Assembly: GCA_008802785.1 (NCBI GenBank)
Contig: VUYT01000010.1
Location: forward strand, 186,001-250,000
DNA: 64,000 nt
DNA from: Symmetrospora coprosmae
Taxonomy: Eukaryota > Basidiomycota > Cystobasidiomycetes > Symmetrosporaceae
Direction of reading: 5' to 3'
In this document: positions 11,988 through 23,100 of the stretch, piece by piece
Numbering within the stretch: the stretch's first letter is position 1
Layout of the letters: each line of letters begins with the position of its first letter
Translations under genes and position numbers: made by a program
Notes under the pieces: model-generated
Told to the model about the DNA's origin: nothing
The model's database searches: none
Seen by the model: the letters and a program-made list of their open reading frames with translations, nothing else

Positions 11988-12487
11988 AGGATGACACAAG
12001 TCAAGGAGGAGAGGATATGCAGAGACAGAGCGGATACAATCCAGAAATGCCTGTAGAATACGTGAACGGGCCGTCCACAACTCCCATGTGGGCGTTTAGA
12101 CAGAGTAGGTCGAGGCTCGTCTGCAGTAACAGGCTATGTCTTCCCCTTGTACAGTAGGCCTGCAGGACCTTGCGGGCGTGCGCCTGGAAAAGTCGCCTTG
12201 AGCGTTGTTGTCGGTTTGTAGGTGGCGGACATACCGAAGGGGCCCTACTCAGGCAGTGATGGTTCTTGCCCAAGCTCTCGGCTTCTACTCCTTCCTTTCC
12301 ATGCTTCGGACTTTGTTGTCCCGACCGCGAGCGGTGACCAAGGTATGCGTCACCAGTTCGGGACGGAGATCGCCCTCTCAGCTCATCGAGGAAACGGGAG
12401 GAGACTGCCAAATGAAGAAGATGCCATCATCACATTAGCACCACTCAATCCTCACTGCTGTATGCACGATTGCCTACCTATCTTCTC
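11988..12487. other. Convergent spacer
   Basis: Region between the stop of family copy 2 (plus) and the stop of the membrane-protein gene (minus). Nothing recognisable. Confidence 0.55.
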
Positions 12488-12955
12488 CTACTGAGCCCTC
12501 TTGTCGTTCAGTCCTGTGACAGTACCCATCATCTCTGGCTTGACCAGCAGCGCGTACAGCCTCCAGGCAAGCGTGCTGCCCAACACCAGCCACGTAGCTC
12601 CCATCGCTCGCTCCGTCAAGACGTTCTGTGCTTCCATGACACCTGGTTTGAGCATCTGCAGTCCCATGACGCCCAGCAATGCAACTTCTCCTGCCCCAAG
12701 CGTCCAGTACGCGATAGGGCGGCTAGCGATAGCTCTCGGTGTGTCTGAATACGCGAGGAGCAGAGGGGTGTTCAGGGCCAGGACGATACCGCCGAGCCAT
12801 TGCGTGAGCTGAACAGCGAGTGGGGTAGCGAGGACGGTGGGATGGAGGAGGAAGCGGAGAAAGGTGCTTGGAGCCAAGATCATCCCCGATCCGCCGACGA
12901 GGTTGGCGAAACTCTCGAAAAGCAGGGCCTTCCTGAAGACCGAAGAGGACGGCAT
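12488..12955 (-). CDS. Small multi-spanning membrane protein
   Basis: Single-exon frame of 155 residues starting MPSSSVFRKALLFESFANLV. Four hydrophobic stretches are visible at about residues 10-33, 45-68, 80-102 and 117-138, with no charged catalytic-looking motif. The C-terminus is polar (NDKRAQ). Small four-helix proteins of this sort are common and mostly uncharacterised in fungi; I do not recognise the family. A TATA-like TATATAA lies about 40 bp upstream of the ATG. Coding status is supported by length, hydrophobic periodicity and the upstream box. Confidence 0.65.
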   Translation of the reverse strand: MPSSSVFRKALLFESFANLVGGSGMILAPSTFLRFLLHPTVLATPLAVQLTQWLGGIVLALNTPLLLAYSDTPRAIASRPIAYWTLGAGEVALLGVMGLQMLKPGVMEAQNVLTERAMGATWLVLGSTLAWRLYALLVKPEMMGTVTGLNDKRAQ

Positions 12956-13272
12956 GGCGATAGATGAAGGAGAGTGAGAGACAGCGGTGGGCCTATATAA
13001 TAGGCGTCAGTCGGTGCTAGTGAGGCGAGGCGTCCTGAAGAGCTCGCGGCCTCCGCAGATCCGATCGAGTGGCAACAGTCGCGAGCAAACGCGTCATCTG
13101 CTGACGACTCCTCCGATATGGTGCCTCATTCGCAAGACTGTACGCCTTGTACAAGCAGGCCAAGCACCATCCCCGTCACGGTACAGCTGTCCTCGCGCGA
13201 TACATGCTACTGGCCTCGCCGTCATCGTGATCGGAAGCTAGCGCTGCACATCTACCGAGTGTCATTGCCACA
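12956..13272. other. Intergenic spacer, membrane protein to SDR
   Basis: Both flanking genes are on minus. The spacer contains the TATA-like box and no supported gene. Confidence 0.5.
12994..13000 (-). promoter_or_regulatory. TATA-like box upstream of the membrane-protein gene
   Basis: CCTATATAATAGG centred about 40 bp upstream of the ATG at 12955, in an otherwise GC-rich region. Confidence 0.4.
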
Positions 13273-14298
13273 TTACCACTCGCTTATATGCCCATCTCCT
13301 GTATCAGTGTTATTGTCGTTCTGCCAGAAGTCTCCCGAAGAGTTGCCTATATCTCCTACTGCCAGACGAACGGGAATCTTGGCTCCGTCTTCGATGCTCT
13401 TGGGCGCTCCGCCCATCTGCGAGCCCATGTCCTGATGATGACAGCGCCAATCGTAATCAGTCCTGCGCCTCTCCAGTACGCTCGGTCCGCCTAGTACTTA
13501 CCGTATCCACCCAACCCGGACAGCAGGTGTTGATCTGCAGGTCCCTATGCTCCGCAGCCAGTGCCTTCGTCAAAGCCACCAGGAACGCCTTGCTCATGCA
13601 GTACGCTGAGTCCCTGAATCCAGCGTCTAGTTCCTTGCCTTCCTCCAGAAGAGACTCGTAATCTGCGATGAGAGAGTCGAGCTTGTCGAGCGAGACGGAC
13701 CCATCGAGCATCTTCTGTTTGGCGGAGGGAGAGTACTCGTCGAGATGTCCCGCACCGGACGCGACGTTGACGATGCGGCCGCCTTTCTTCAGCAGCGGGA
13801 GGAAGGCATCGCACATCTGGTACCTCCGTATGTCAGCGCTTGTCGCAACTCGATCAGTTCCTGGGGGGGCGGAGCGATCCTCACGTTCCGCGATCCGTAG
13901 TAGTTCGTCCTCATCGTCTCTTTCACGTTATCCTTGTCGTAGATATGGCCACCGCCTTCTGGATTCTCGATGTTGAGCCCAGCATTGTTGATGAGGACGT
14001 CCACCCCGTTCTTCCCTTGCTCCTTCTCGACTCGTGCAGCGAAAGCTTTGATGGACGATGGATCTGTAATGTCGAGCTTAACGGGATGGAAACTATGCGG
14101 TGCTTTGGCTGCGGGGAAATTGTCGCCTGCTCTTGAGGTGAGGTAAAGCGTGTATGGCTTTTGAGAAGCTGAGAGGAGATGCACGATGCCCAAGCCGACG
14201 CCTCGATTCTGGAGACGCGATCTCAGCTTCAATAGCCGTCGAAAGCGACATACGGGATCGCTGCTCACGGCACCAGTGATGATGATGACAGACGACAT
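13273..14298 (-). CDS. Short-chain dehydrogenase/reductase, carbonyl-reductase (CBR1) type
   Basis: NAD(P)(H)-dependent oxidoreductase of the classical SDR superfamily; substrate unknown. Exons 14298-14269, 14208-13885, 13816-13502 and 13431-13273 give 275 residues. The cofactor motif TGANRGVGLG is formed across the first intron. Also visible are LDITDPSS (adenine-ring Asp region), LINNAGLN (NNAG), IVNVASGAG (catalytic Ser) and SAYCMSKAFL (YxxxK). The C-terminus (GAKIPVRLAVGDIGNSSGDF) matches the carbonyl-reductase branch that ends on a loop plus Trp (ISEW). Soluble, with no targeting signal. It diverges from family copy 3. Confidence 0.88.
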
Positions 14299-14903
14299 GG
14301 TCTCAGCACTTGCGATATGCAAGAAGAAAGAGCTGTCCGGCGATGTGCAGGCAGCGCTAGCCTCATATTCCGACCGGGAGATCACGTGTACAGAGGTTCT
14401 CCATGCGCGCCAGTGCGAATATGGCTGCCCCACCTTTCTGATCTGCGTACCACATGCAAGACAGACGTACCAAATGAGGAGCTCGACTATGGCGCGTCCT
14501 CTGTGTGCGCCTTGCATCCCAGTGTGCCTGAGGAGGGCTGCCGCATCCCGACGCGTCGCAGCGATTCGCCACCGGCGTCATTGTTTGGGCGCCGTCGACG
14601 GAGGTCCCGAGCGGGCTCCCCTCGGCGCTCAATCCATGCTCTTCCCTTTTTCGTGCGCCTCTGCAGGTTGACTCTGCTCCATCCCGTTTGCCATCGATTC
14701 ACAGATCGTCAGGGATTGTCTCGCATTCCTGCCTATGTACGCTGCCAGCGACTGTACAGTACATCGTGTAGCACAGTCTCGCTGCGCTTGCTGACTCCGC
14801 CGTGATGCTCCACCTCTTCCCTTCCCATCATTTGATTACTCGTTGCTGTTGTACCCTTCCCTCTTGCGGCGCTCGCCTCGGCACAGCAACATCTCCCTTC
14901 ACA
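14299..14903. promoter_or_regulatory. Divergent intergenic region, SDR (minus) / family copy 3 (plus)
   Basis: 605 bp. Its right half contains 5'-flank segments shared with copy 2 (about 14569-14596 and 14663-14693). No gene is supported in it. Confidence 0.5.
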
Positions 14904-16222
14904 ATGTCGGCTACCTTCGCTCAGGCTGTCTTCTTTAGCAGCAACTCCGACACGTCTCTCGCGCTTCAGACCAACCTCTTCGACAGTATCAAGGGCCTGG
15001 ATCACCCAGAGAAAGGAAGGTTCGGCTCGCACTTTCTCCTTTTCCCCCTGCTCGGCGTCAACAAGCATTTCAGGAAGGAGGTGTGAGTGGTCTCCCTACT
15101 CTTACGAATGTCACTCGGACGATCCATCTGAGGCCCCTGCCTACCTCCACAGTGCAAAGTACCTCTTCAAACATGTCTTCATGGGTTTGGCTCCTGCTCT
15201 CGAAAACGCAGAGTGGAAGAGCAGATCCAAGATCACGGTGCGCCCTTCTTGCATGACTCAGGTGTCCCTCACTCCCCATCCGAGAGTGGATGTTAACATC
15301 ACTCCTATGTGCGGATCACTAGCTTCAAAGGTGGACCCTGAATGGCGAGGGGTACGACGAGCAGAACGACCCCCGTTTTCTCTGGACCAATGCCGCCCCA
15401 CGGAGGCACAAGAATCCACCTCTTCACCTTTGCGCAGCTTCCTGTGACGAGTCTTCCCTCACCCTCGAAGTCACCTACAAGTTGAGCGAGTATGCCACTC
15501 CCGTGCTCTCCATCGCGACCGTCGAGAATCCAGACACTGGACGGGAATTCTCCGATGTCCCGGCCGGATTCGTCATGGCTAGTTCGGCGGCTTTCACTCA
15601 TGCGAGCGAGGAGCTGCAGCTGGTCAACAAGGACCTGCTCTACTGTGCGGACGAGGCTCAGGACCCTTACGACGATTTCAGCGAGTACGACGGACATTTC
15701 GCGGAAATCATGCTTCAGCAAGAGCTTGGTTACGACACCAGCGACATCGATCGCTGGGGACTTCGCAGCGCTGTACCTCTTCCAACCGAGGGAGGTTACA
15801 AGATCGACTATACCAAGCTCCTCATTCCCAAGCTTGCCTGGCCGTGCACCGCTGACCCGAAGTGTGTCAGCGCGAAAGATGAGATTCTCTGCAACGGTTA
15901 CACAATCTCGTACTCGGCCAAACAACACGACGAGGAGGACTTCATGGACGAGAACATCTGGGAGCTCATGAGCCTCGACAGCTACATCGATGACGAGGAC
16001 GACCACTCGGCCGAAGCAGAAGCTCGCCGTAATGCAAGCCAGGAGAGATTCGACAGCAGGGTCATGGACTACGAGTTGGACCGAGAGGAGGAGAAGGAAG
16101 ATGGAGACACAAACCTCATTGCGTTCCGTGTCGAGGAGATCCGCGCGCCCATGATGAGCCTGCTCAAGCCGCCGGTCACCACGCGCGAGCTGAACAGGAG
16201 GAGCGACAACGAGCGATACTGA
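14904..16222 (+). CDS. Unrecognised FFGDSDT-family protein, copy 3
   Basis: Intact paralogue of the gene at 10634, 387 residues, from exons 14904-15082, 15153-15237 and 15323-16222 with identical intron positions and phases. Exon 1 is almost base-for-base identical to copy 2 over ~147 bp, while exon 3 is clearly diverged. Shared blocks are SDTSLALQTNLFDSIKGLDH, LQRW at the start of exon 3, REFSDVPAGFVMASSAAFTH, DIDRWGLRSAVPLPTEGG and the basic tail RRSDNERY. An acidic stretch (YIDDEDDHSAEAEAR) replaces that of copy 2. Function unknown; no signal peptide or membrane segment. Intron 2 holds its own in-frame stops, so splicing is required. Confidence 0.8.
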
Positions 16223-16801
16223 GAGGAGGGCGTCAGGTCTGGAAAGACGGATGAGTCGCTCGATGTCGGAAACCTGCGCTGGACACGATGTGCGGAAGAC
16301 CGGCCTGTACTTCGCGCAGCGTTGCATGTATCGCAAGGTGCTGTTGAAAGCAGGCATGTACCGTAGCCAGTCTTTGCGTCACCATAATGTTGAGCTCTTC
16401 CACCCGTCGCGTCGCTCTTGCGGTTGTTCTGCTTACCGCCCTCCCCTTCTCCCGGCTTTATCCGCTCTTTACCCGGCCTGCCCCGGGTGAGATTGCCGCT
16501 GAGCGCAGCCGTGTGGGACGGGACATCTCATGCGCTCAGCCAGCTCTCCTCAACGCCAACCTCACAGCATCTCACCTCTGCTGCACTCCAGTCCATCTAT
16601 ATTCGTTAGCAAAACCGCATAGGATGTGAGCGAGCTGTGAGGGCCGCCGAACTGTGACCGGGCGCCAGGGCCAGGAAGCCCAGGGCGATCCGGCTGCGGG
16701 GCGGGGCACTCTTGCTGCCTGGAGCAGTCTACGGTATCTATGAATGACACGCTGACCCTGGCAACTGACGGCTACGCTTCTCCTTGTGCCAGCAATCCAA
16801 A
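16223..16801. promoter_or_regulatory. Upstream region of the fructose-1,6-bisphosphatase gene
   Basis: 579 bp between two plus-strand genes; it should hold the FBP1 promoter. No site is assigned and no gene is seen. Confidence 0.45.
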
Positions 16802-17868
16802 ATGGACACGCAGCCAGTCTCGGGAAAGATTGTCACCCTGACGTCGCACACGCTCCAGCAGCAGGCGTCACTGGGCGACAAGGCCACGGGAGACCTCACC
16901 CTGCTGCTCCAGGCCATCCAGACGACATGCAAGACGATTGCCATGAACGTCCGGCGCGCCCGACTGCTCAACCTGATTGGTGTCGCGGGGACGGCCAACG
17001 AGAGCGGGGAGGACCAGAAAAAGCTCGACGTGCTCTCGAACGAGATCATGGTCAACACCCTCCGGCAGTCTGGCAAGACGGGCGTCATGGTGTCGGAGGA
17101 GGACGCCGAGGCCATCTTTGTCGAGGGCGGGGGCAAGTACGCCGTCGTCTTTGACCCGCTCGACGGCTCGAGCAACATTGACGCCGGTGTCAATGTCGGC
17201 ACCATCTTTGGCGTGTACGCCGTGGCGGGCAAGGGCGAGCTCAGCGACGTCCTCCAGCCGGGCCGCAACATGGTTGCCGCGGGTTACTGCATGTACGGCT
17301 CATCGTCCAACCTGGTCATCTCGACTGGCAACGGCGTCAACGGCTACACGCTCGACAACGGCATTGGCGAGTTCATCCTCACCCACCCAGACATCCGCAT
17401 CCCGTCCCGCGGTAAAATCTACTCATTCAACGAAGGCAACTCGCTCTTCTTCCACGAGCCCGTGCTAAAGTACCTCGACTCGATCAAGAACCCGGCCAAC
17501 GGCAAGCCCTACTCTGCGAGGTACATTGGCTCGATGGTGGCCGATGTCCACAGGACACTGCTGTACGGAGGCATCTTTGGATACCCGGACGACAAGAAGT
17601 CAAAGAACGGGAAGCTGCGCCTGCTGTACGAGGGCTTCCCGATGGCCTACCTTGTGGAGCAGGTGCGTCTCTTTCGCCTTTGCTCGCTTGAGGTCGGATG
17701 GACGGACGGGCTGATCTGTTGTCACAACACGACTCGCAGGCCGGAGGTCTCGCAAACTCTGGCACCCAGCGCATCCTCGACATCCAGCCAAAGGGCATCC
17801 ACGAGAGGACGGGCATCTTCCTGGGCAGCAAAGAGGACGTCGAGGACGTGCTCAGCTTCTACAAGTAG
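16802..17868 (+). CDS. FBP1: Fructose-1,6-bisphosphatase
   Basis: Hydrolyses fructose 1,6-bisphosphate to fructose 6-phosphate, the committed step of gluconeogenesis, in the cytosol. Exons 16802-17662 and 17740-17868 give 329 residues, the usual length. Clear motifs: LLLQAIQTTCKTIAMNVRRA (AMP-site helix region), VMVSEEDAEA, the metal-binding FDPLDGSSNID, YGSSSNLVIS, SARYIGSMVADVHR, LLYGGIFGYP and LRLLYEGFPMAYLVEQAGG, the last completed across the intron. The ATG at 16802 is the first in frame. Identification is certain. Confidence 0.97.
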
Positions 17869-18031
17869 GCTAGCTTTAGGCTATGCCAGGCTATGTCGTG
17901 CAGTGCAAATAGTGTACGAGTGTTTGCATGCAGCTGTATCGTAGCTATCTAGGGAAATGAGGCAACCCTTGCGGATGCTGCGCCCCGTCTCTCTGCTTGC
18001 TCTTCTGTCACGCACAAGAAGTATCGCCAGA

Positions 18032-19300
18032 ATGTCATCGCCTGAAGAAATACGACGAGAAGAGCTCGAGGTGTCCGTCATTATACCTCCTCCATTGTCA
18101 TTGCAGGATATCTGCTGCTGATGACGATGGTCTCCCCGCTGTCACGCTTCTTCTGCCCGGCCGCGAGCAGGCTGCAGTCCATCCTCGACCAGGACGTGCA
18201 CTGTGAGGCGACTATGCGAGGGAGATGATCCGTATCATGGCAGCCGCTGATGCATGCAGTCTATGCCCCTCGTGCTGCCGTTGCTGGCTCCCCTGCAGCC
18301 ATCTCCGACAATGAGCTGACGGTGCGGATAGAGGCCGAGGAAGGATCCACGACAGAAGAGAGTGCGTCGACATCCAGCGAGCTCGCGACCGTGCAATCCT
18401 TTCTGACGCGGATCGGTCATCCGTGTACCATTGCATTTGCAGTGGTCCTCCTCTTGCGCGTCAAGTACACACCGGCATACCCCGACGAGCTGCCCGAGCT
18501 CGACATCGAGGTGCAGGAAGGGTCCGAAGGGTCTGATGAGGACCGGATAACGGAAGAGGACAAGAACACGTTGCTGGACCGCTTGAGAGAGACGGTGCGT
18601 CCCAACGGGCCGCTTGGCTGGACTGATAGTTTCGACCCGCCCTGGCTGACCAGCTTGTGTCGCATGCTGCATCGCAGGGCGAGGAGTCATTGGGAATGAG
18701 CATGATCTACACGCTTGTGGACAAGGTACGTGCCTTCCACCTTGCTCCTTCGAACGGGCCCTGACAACGTGGACGACCGCAACCCCCGCAGCTCAAGGAA
18801 AGCCTGACCGAGCTGCTCGTAGCGAAAGCCTCGTTGCGCGAGATGGAGGAGCAAGCTGCCATGCTGAAAGTGCAAGAGGTACGTGTCCTTTCCATTCTTT
18901 CCTTTCCTTTCCTCCTTTGCTGCCCGTGCATGGCTTACTGTGCCTTGTGTGCGAGCAGGAGGAGCTCGCCGGGCCAAAAGGGACGCCTGTGACTATCGAG
19001 CGCTTCCTTGCATGGCGCAAGCGGTTCGAGGTGGAGATGCGCGACCTGCGCCGGAAAGCAGCAGACGAGGAGCTCCGAGCTCTGCCGCCAAAGGAGCGGC
19101 GCGAGCGCGAGCAGTTCAGGGCGCGTCCGAACGGGCGAGAGATCTTTGAGCGGAAACGCGGCATCGCGGACGATGACGATGAGGACCAGGATGAGGGAGA
19201 CGATGGATACGTCGACATTACAAAGTATGACAGGGAGGCGGACCGCGCGCAGAGTGATGATGAAGGGGAGAAGGGCTTCTTGCACGAGGATAGCGATTGA
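18032..19300 (+). CDS. RWD-domain protein of the RWDD1/GIR2 (DRG-binding, DFRP2) type
   Basis: Seven exons: 18032-18070, 18178-18202, 18299-18361, 18443-18594, 18678-18725, 18792-18878 and 18959-19300 (251 residues). The model aligns with the RWDD1/GIR2 pattern: MSSPEEIRREELESILDQD, then ISDNELTVRIEAEE, VKYTPAYPDELPELDIEV (YPxxxP of the RWD fold), EESLGMSMIYTLVDKLKESL, GTPVTIERFLAWRKRFEVEM (hallmark of this subfamily) and an acidic tail. In yeast and animals these proteins bind DRG/Rbg GTPases and Gcn1, linking them to translation. Exon 2 is only 25 nt. The 5' small exons are the least certain part. Confidence 0.85.
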
Positions 19301-19678
19301 GGGTCGTGTAATACAACGACGGGCGACACCTGCAATCTGGCTACAATCTAGTCGCCTCCATGCCGCGCATCGTACCGTGGAAGACTGGGTGTCGACAGCC
19401 GCGAGATGCCCTTTGTGCCGCGGCAAGCGGTCGAGCTCGTCCTGAAGGTAGCTCTCGATGGACCGGCCTAGCACCGTAATGCAAGAGGTACCGTAAACCT
19501 ATGTCCTCGTCCCTGTTGCGAGGCCGGAGGCGTCCTACATCGGTCTCGGAGACTTCGGACGTGGTACGGTGCCGCGGACCATAGCTTGAACCCGTGCGGC
19601 AGCTTCGTCTGACTTACGAGAAGGTACCTGTCATCCAGCTCAGGCACGTACGCGGCGACAATCTAGCCTGTCCATGCC
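19301..19678. other. Convergent spacer
   Basis: Between the stops of the RWD gene (plus) and the TatD gene (minus). Nothing recognisable. Confidence 0.5.
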
Positions 19679-20735
19679 TCAGTCCAAGTCAAAGAACTTC
19701 CTCGCATTCGCCGTTGTTGTCCGCGCGATTTCCTCCTCCTGCACGCCATGGCACTCGGCCACCTTCTTGAGCACCCAGGGCAGGAGGGCCGGCTCGTTCC
19801 TGCGCGGCAGAGGTCGAGGCGTGTTGCGCGGGGTGAGGTACGGCGCATCTGTCTCGATCATGAGGCGGTCGAGCGGGATGCGTGGTACAAGGTCGGCCAG
19901 CTCCTTGCCCCGTCGATCGTCGGCTACCCAGCCTGTGATGCCTATTGCGCAATTTGGCAGTGCAAGGAGGGCGTCCAGGTGCGCAGGGTCCGGATTTGTA
20001 TGACTGTGGACGAGCAAGGCGGCACGCCAGCGGTACTTTCTCAGTATCAGCGTAGCGAGCTTCCTGAACGAGCGAGGGCAGCACCCACCAGTGCACGCAT
20101 TTCTTGACGCCTGGATAGCGAGATAGTATCTCGACAAAGTCCTCGAAGGCGTCCCGGCAGTGTAGGAAGGCGGGAAGCTGGAGTTCCTGCGCGAGCTGCA
20201 TCTGCTCATCGAAGGCCTGCTTCTGAACCTCCATTGGCGAGAACATCCGATTGTCTGCGCGTGCGTGCAATATACGAGGATCTCTCGTCAGTCTTGCCTC
20301 GCAGTGCAACCTGGCACGCCAAGTCATCGGCCGCGCCAGCAGAGGTCCCTATATGCGTCGGCAACCCCACGCACAGTCAAGCCCGCATTCGCCTATGGCT
20401 TTCACAGTCTCCGGGTTCTGCTTGACGATATCTCTCAACTGTGCACGCCAGTTCGCACGCTTCGCGATGTCCTTTGCAGCGTGCGGGTGTATCACCGCCG
20501 TGCACGTCAGATTGACGGCAGTGCTTCCATGTGCCCGCTGCTCCTGGATGAGCCGGAGCGCGTTTCGTGTTGATGAGACAGTCGTGCCTGCGAGTAATGT
20601 GTGCGAGACATTGGCTTCGGACGCGCGGGCGAGCGCTTCAGAGACGTCGGCGGAGAACTGCTTGTCGGCGAGATTGCAGCCGATGTCGATGACGGGAGAG
20701 GGCGCGGTTCGCCGATGCGCAGCGGAGAGGGTCAT
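19679..20735 (-). CDS. TatD-family metal-dependent DNase
   Basis: Exons 20735-20375, 20254-20089 and 20003-19679 give 283 residues. Family landmarks in order: VIDIGCNLADKQF (metal-binding region; the usual DxHxH is reduced, as in the TATDN1 branch), AVIHPHAAKD, AIGECGLDYNRMF (metal Glu, completed across intron 1), LPAFLHCRDAFEDF, CVHCHT (metal His, completed across intron 2), AIGITGWVADDRRGKELADL, LMIETDAPYLTPRN (catalytic Asp) and a C-terminal helix ANARKFFDLD. Members are 3'-5' exonucleases or AP-type nucleases, in yeast linked to apoptotic DNA degradation. Closest to the yeast Tat-D/TATDN1 subgroup. Confidence 0.93.
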
Positions 20736-21061
20736 GCTGCGGACCAGAAGGTGCGCGGATGTCGCAGCTCGGAAAGAGGCAAAGCGTGAGCCGGTGAAGC
20801 GAGCAGCCAGATTGGGCGAGCTGGCCGGAGATCGAGCTGGACGTCAGGCGGAGATGGCACAAGCCAACAGGACACCTCGACGTTCATATTCTCCTCTGAC
20901 TACCTTGACCAGCATGTATGACCCAGGCTCAACAAGCGGGAGAGCAGCTATGCACGCGGGATAAATAAATGAGGGCCTTCCCGCTTAGAGAACGGACGGG
21001 TAGACGTCCAGGCACGCCAACGGGGTGAAACGTAAACACCACAAGAAGCGGTGCGGATGCA
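20736..21061. promoter_or_regulatory. TatD upstream region / REI1-like 3' flank
   Basis: 326 bp between two minus-strand genes. No gene or specific site identified. Confidence 0.4.
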
Positions 21062-22663
21062 CTATTGCAGCAGCATATCGCGGTAGTGCTCCTGGCTGTT
21101 GCCAATCATCCCAATCTTGAGCATGCGTCTCTGCATCTGTTTCTGCGCCTTGAACGACTGCGTGACCTTCCTTGCGTTCTTGGCCTCCCCAGCGTTGCGC
21201 GCCACGACCATGTCTTGCGGTCCGTTGCCGTTCCGAGGGATGAGAGCAGAGCTGTTGGCGTCCTTGCGCATCTCGCGTGCCTGCGTGTTCGCGAGCAACC
21301 GAGACAGCTTGTCCTTTGGCTCGTTGAGATCGACATAGGCTGTGGTTGAGACGCACAACATCAGCATGGTCCGACATATATGGCAAGAGATCTTGTGAGC
21401 TCACGCATGACGTTCTGCTTGTAGACGCCCTTGAGCGCCCGGTGTCCGATGCGCGTCCCGCTCGGCAAGACAAGCTCGTAGTCCGCCTCGCCGACAGCCA
21501 GCCGGTAGTCGAGCTCTTCTTCTTCCGGTCTGCGCGTCTTCTTCTTCTTCTTGATGGCAGAGTAGTCCATGACGACCTCGTCGTCCGAATCGACGTCCGA
21601 GCCGTCCTCGTCCTCCCAGTCCTGCGCGTCTACGTCCATTCCGTCCTCTTCCTCCTCCTCCTCCTCGTCGCCCTGTCCCGCAGGGTATGACGAGGTAAAG
21701 TCGTAATAGTCCGAGTAGACGAGGCGCTGGTTCTCCGTGTCCCACGGGATGCGGCAGTGGCCTTTGTCGACCATGTGCTTGCGGACGGCCTCGGCTCCGC
21801 GTCGCGCGCGCTTGACGAGCTCGCGGTCGCTCTCACTGCCCGTGACGAGACCGCCAAAGCCGTGCGAGCACCACAGGCAGATGTTGCCGAGCAGGACGTC
21901 CTCCCCAATGTGCTGCAGCAGACCGGGCACGTCGACGCAGTACACGGCGTCGGGGATGTAGAAGGCGTGGTTGGCCGACATGTGCTTGAGGTTCACCTCG
22001 AGGCTCGAGAAGGAGCGCGGGCAGAAGAGGCAGCTCGTGGGCGTGTATGTGGGCATCTCGGTCGGCCCTGCTGCGGTGGCGGGCGCCTTCGAGGTGGAAG
22101 GCTCGGACGGGACTGCCTCGGCGCCCTCGGCAGCGCGCGCATCGCCGCTAGCGTCCATTGACGGCGTAGAGGCGGGAGAGCTGCCGCTGCCGTCGCTGAC
22201 TTGTATGGCCGCAACGCGCTTCATGACTTTCTCGCGGTGCTTCCTGCTTCTGAGGTGATCATCGTGGGCATTCCGGCTGCTGAAGGTCTTGCTGTGAATG
22301 CACGCAGCGATGCGCGGAGGACAGAGCAACAGCGTCAGCCATGAGGCTATCCCAGCAGCCCACGAAGCCGTCGGTCACTCACCCGCAGGCCTTGCACTCG
22401 AGGCGCTCAGCCGCAGATGCAGACGCAGCTGCGGCGCCCACGGCACCTCCAGCGCCTGCCAAGACGGCGCCCGTGACGGATGCGAGCTTCTCCCTCCTCT
22501 CTGCGATCTTGTCGTTGAAGACGTCTGCCGTCACGGGTGGCAGCTCTGCGACTTTGCGCTTTGCATTGTACCGGTGCAGGTCGGACGAGTAGTGCGCGCG
22601 CTGCGCCGTCGACGAGACAAAGGCGAGCGAGCACGTCAGGCACGAGTATGGGTGGGACTGCAT
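21062..22663 (-). CDS. REI1: REI1/ZNF622-type C2H2 zinc-finger protein (60S biogenesis)
   Basis: Cytoplasmic late 60S ribosome maturation factor. Exons 22663-22383, 22291-21405 and 21339-21062 give 481 residues. Finger 1 (YSCLTCSLAFVSSTAQRAHY), then CKACGKTFSSRNAHDDHLRS (completed across intron 1), then CLFCPRSFSSLEVNLKHM, followed by NICLWCSHGFGG. Also visible: MVDKGHCRIPWDTE, SDYYDFTSSYP, a Glu/Asp-rich block and LVLPSGTRIGHRALKGVYKQ, all typical of REI1. The basic C-terminus ends MLKIGMIGNSQEHYRDMLLQ. Yeast REI1 recycles the Arx1/Alb1 complex. Orthology between REI1 and its paralogue REH1 cannot be settled here. Confidence 0.93.
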
Positions 22664-23100
22664 CGTGATCTGTGCTTGTGATATGCTGATGGTGCGATGC
22701 AGAGGATGGATGGGCCGTGACGACGGACTCAAGAGGCGAACGGGAGCAGGTGGCAAATTTGGCAGAAGGGCTCCTCCTCGACTCGGAGACGGGCAAGGAC
22801 AGTCAGCAATCTTGGGGGAGGGATCCTCATAAAACAGGCACACAGACACACAGTGCATATCGCACATTCGTTGTCTCTAGTCAGCGCTGACCAAGTCCGA
22901 CCGAGATCGTGCGAGCGAGCCAGCGAAGAAGGGCAGCCATTTTTGCACAACTCTGAGACAAACTCGCTGACATCGACCAAGGGCAGGCGGGGAGTAACAC
23001 CCAGTCGTGCCAGCCCTAGCTTCCGCGCTCTATCGCCCAGTCTATCAGCCTCTATCACGCGCAAGGCGGGAGACGCCAGCAGACACGGTGAACCGCCTGT
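22664..23100. promoter_or_regulatory. REI1 upstream region / MAS1 3' flank
   Basis: 437 bp between minus-strand genes. No coding gene supported. Confidence 0.4.

Noticed and set aside
15305-16357. 350-codon open frame on minus
   Set aside because: Antisense to exon 3 of family copy 3, which aligns with copy 2 on plus and is clearly the coding strand.
16784-16801. Upstream in-frame TTG as start of fructose-1,6-bisphosphatase
   Set aside because: Nuclear fungal genes use ATG; the ATG at 16802 gives the normal protein length.
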